The notes under the pieces were generated by a model. That model had not been told where the DNA came from. It worked only from the letters and a program-made list of their open reading frames with translations, and ran no database searches. A DNA stretch of 7,188 nucleotides from Pedobacter sp. (GTDB taxonomy: Bacteria > Bacteroidota > Bacteroidia > Sphingobacteriales > Sphingobacteriaceae): the NCBI GenBank assembly GCA_030149995.1, contig JASLGV010000428.1, positions 1 to 7,188 of the forward strand, written 5' to 3'. The position numbers and the translations under genes were made by a program. Numbering within the stretch: position 1 is the stretch's first letter; each line of letters starts with the position of its first letter. Below are positions 5,863 through 7,188 of this stretch, one piece after another.

Positions 5863-7188
5863 ATGAACAAGATCATTAAAAGAGTTCTTGATTTTTCGCT
5901 CAGGAATAAGTTCTTTATATTTTTCATGACTTTTTTATTGTTGCTGGGTGGATACATCAGTTTCAAGAAAATAAGCATTGATGCTTTTCCGGATGTAACC
6001 AATACCTCGGTAACCATTATTACACAATGGCCGGGCAGAAGTGCCGAAGAAGTTGAAAAATTTGTTACCCGGCCGCTCGAAATTGCCATGAATCCGGCAG
6101 AGAAAAAAACAAGCATCCGTTCTTCTTCCCTGTTTGGCCTTTCGGTTGTAAAAGTCTCTTTTGAGGATGAGGTAGACAATGCCTTTGCCCGTATGCAGAT
6201 TAACAACCATGTAAGCGATGCCGATTTACCCGATGGTGTTAAACCAGAAATACAACCACCCTACGGACCTACAGGCGAGATTTTCAGATATACCTTAACC
6301 AGCAATAAAAAATCGGTAAGGGAATTGAAAACTTTAGAAGAATGGGTGGTGGAAAGAGAAATCCGCTCGGTTCCCGGCGTGGCAGATGTAAACAGTTTTG
6401 GAGGTCAAACCAAAGCTTATCAGATTACCATCGATCCGCAAAAAGCCGTACAATATGGCGTAACACCCCTTGAAGTATACGAAGCAGTATCAAAAAGCAA
6501 TATTAATGTTGGAGGTGATGTAATACAACAAAGCGGACAAGCTTACGTGGTACGCGGCATTGGCTTGCTGAATAACATCGAAGAGATCAAAAACATCATT
6601 GTCGATAACATTAAGGGAACACCCATTTTTGTCAGAACCATTGCAGAGGTAACAGAATCCAATCTGCCGCCTTTGGGTCAGGTTGGACGAGACCTGGATC
6701 CCGATGTTGTAGAGGGCATTGTAGTTATGCGCAAGGGCGAAAATCCCAGCGAGGTTATTAAAAACCTGAAGGTAAAAATCTACGAATTAAATACCTCTAT
6801 CCTACCCGATGATGTAAAAATCGATACGTTCTACGATCGTGAAAACCTGGTTAATTTTGCCACGAAAACGGTTATGCACAACATGGCTGAGGGCATTATT
6901 TTCGTAACGATTATTGTGTTCCTGTTTATGGCCGACTGGCGTACAACCATTATTGTAGCCGTTGTAATTCCTTTAGCCCTGCTGTTTGCCTTTATTTGTT
7001 TAAAGATGAAGGGCATGTCGGCCAATTTACTTTCTATGGGCGCCATCGACTTTGGGATTATTATAGATGGGGCCGTGGTGATGATGGAGGGGATTTTTGT
7101 AATTCTCGATCACCGGGCCAAGAAAGTGGGTATGGACCGCTTCAATAAGATGAGTAAACTGGGAATGATTAAAGAAGCCTGCCTGGTA
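5863..7188 (+). CDS. czcA: CusA/CzcA-family heavy-metal efflux RND pump, N-terminal 442 residues (3' end outside window)
   Basis: This is the proton-driven inner-membrane pump of the tripartite exporter. The frame runs open from ATG 5863 to the last base; full HME-RND proteins are about 1,040 residues, so well over half is missing. Visible parts are TM1 (about 14-34), the signature DAFPDVTNTSVTI and WPGRSAEEVEKFVTRPLE, the porter-domain segments including VPGVADVNSFGG, then TM2 (about 340-357), TM3 (about 362-381) and TM4. TM4 has D396, D402 and E409 in DFGIIIDGAVVMMEG, spaced like CzcA D402, D408 and E415 needed for proton and metal transport. Monovalent Cu/Ag pumps such as CusA lack the first Asp, so divalent-cation export (Co/Zn/Cd/Ni-like) is favoured; a Gly follows E409 where CzcA has Asn. 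The metal-site region of the porter domain lies mostly outside the window, so the substrate is unproven and the symbol denotes family. Confidence 0.92.
   Translation, partial: MNKIIKRVLDFSLRNKFFIFFMTFLLLLGGYISFKKISIDAFPDVTNTSVTIITQWPGRSAEEVEKFVTRPLEIAMNPAEKKTSIRSSSLFGLSVVKVSFEDEVDNAFARMQINNHVSDADLPDGVKPEIQPPYGPTGEIFRYTLTSNKKSVRELKTLEEWVVEREIRSVPGVADVNSFGGQTKAYQITIDPQKAVQYGVTPLEVYEAVSKSNINVGGDVIQQSGQAYVVRGIGLLNNIEEIKNIIVDNIKGTPIFVRTIAEVTESNLPPLGQVGRDLDPDVVEGIVVMRKGENPSEVIKNLKVKIYELNTSILPDDVKIDTFYDRENLVNFATKTVMHNMAEGIIFVTIIVFLFMADWRTTIIVAVVIPLALLFAFICLKMKGMSANLLSMGAIDFGIIIDGAVVMMEGIFVILDHRAKKVGMDRFNKMSKLGMIKEACLV

Noticed and set aside
5820..6206. Minus-strand open frame of 128 codons over the adaptor/pump junction
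   Set aside because: It lies opposite the strongly supported pump gene, resembles no family I know, and is explained as a shadow of that coding sequence.
1..7188. tRNA, rRNA, CRISPR, insertion-sequence or frameshift signals
   Set aside because: No cloverleaf, spaced repeat-spacer pattern, transposase or terminal inverted repeat was seen, and every gene frame is intact within the window.

Overview
The window looks like chromosomal DNA of a Bacteroidota bacterium, most likely Sphingobacteriaceae (Pedobacter-like). This rests on a SusD-family nutrient-uptake lipoprotein ending in the typical NPGW, no clear Shine-Dalgarno sequences before the starts, moderately AT-rich coding DNA, and two matches to the Bacteroidota -7 promoter element TAnnTTTG. 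The genus is an inference. All genes are on the + strand.

Left part (1-1182): the C-terminal end of a SusD/RagB-family protein enters from the left edge. After a 23-nt gap comes a short FMN-dependent pyridoxamine-phosphate-oxidase-like protein. It keeps the FMN-site residues but appears to have lost three residues that bind substrate in true PdxH. An imperfect hairpin overlaps its 3' end.

Middle and right part (about 1213-7188): a two-component system (OmpR-type response regulator and HAMP/HisKA/HATPase sensor kinase) is followed by a tripartite heavy-metal-efflux (HME) RND pump operon in the order outer-membrane channel, lipoprotein adaptor, inner-membrane pump. The pump gene runs off the right edge after 442 codons. 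It has the Asp-Asp-Glu proton-relay pattern in TM4 that is known from CzcA, so a divalent-cation exporter is the best guess; the metal cannot be read from what is present.

The most interesting signal is regulatory. The 111-bp gap before the channel gene holds TCTAAT three times at exactly 22-bp spacing (3344, 3366, 3388), with related TTTAAT and ATTAAG words halfway between, giving a five-unit array with an 11-bp period. The composite motif ATTAAAnnATTCTAAT occurs both at the start of this array (3334-3349) and upstream of the response regulator (1213-1228). The simplest reading is that these are direct-repeat sites for the OmpR-type regulator encoded here, which would activate its own operon and the pump operon. 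Each site lies upstream of a TAnnTTTG element, and both promoters would give very short leaders. The pump-operon -7 element is also inside a near-perfect 29-nt palindrome whose right arm contains the channel start codon.
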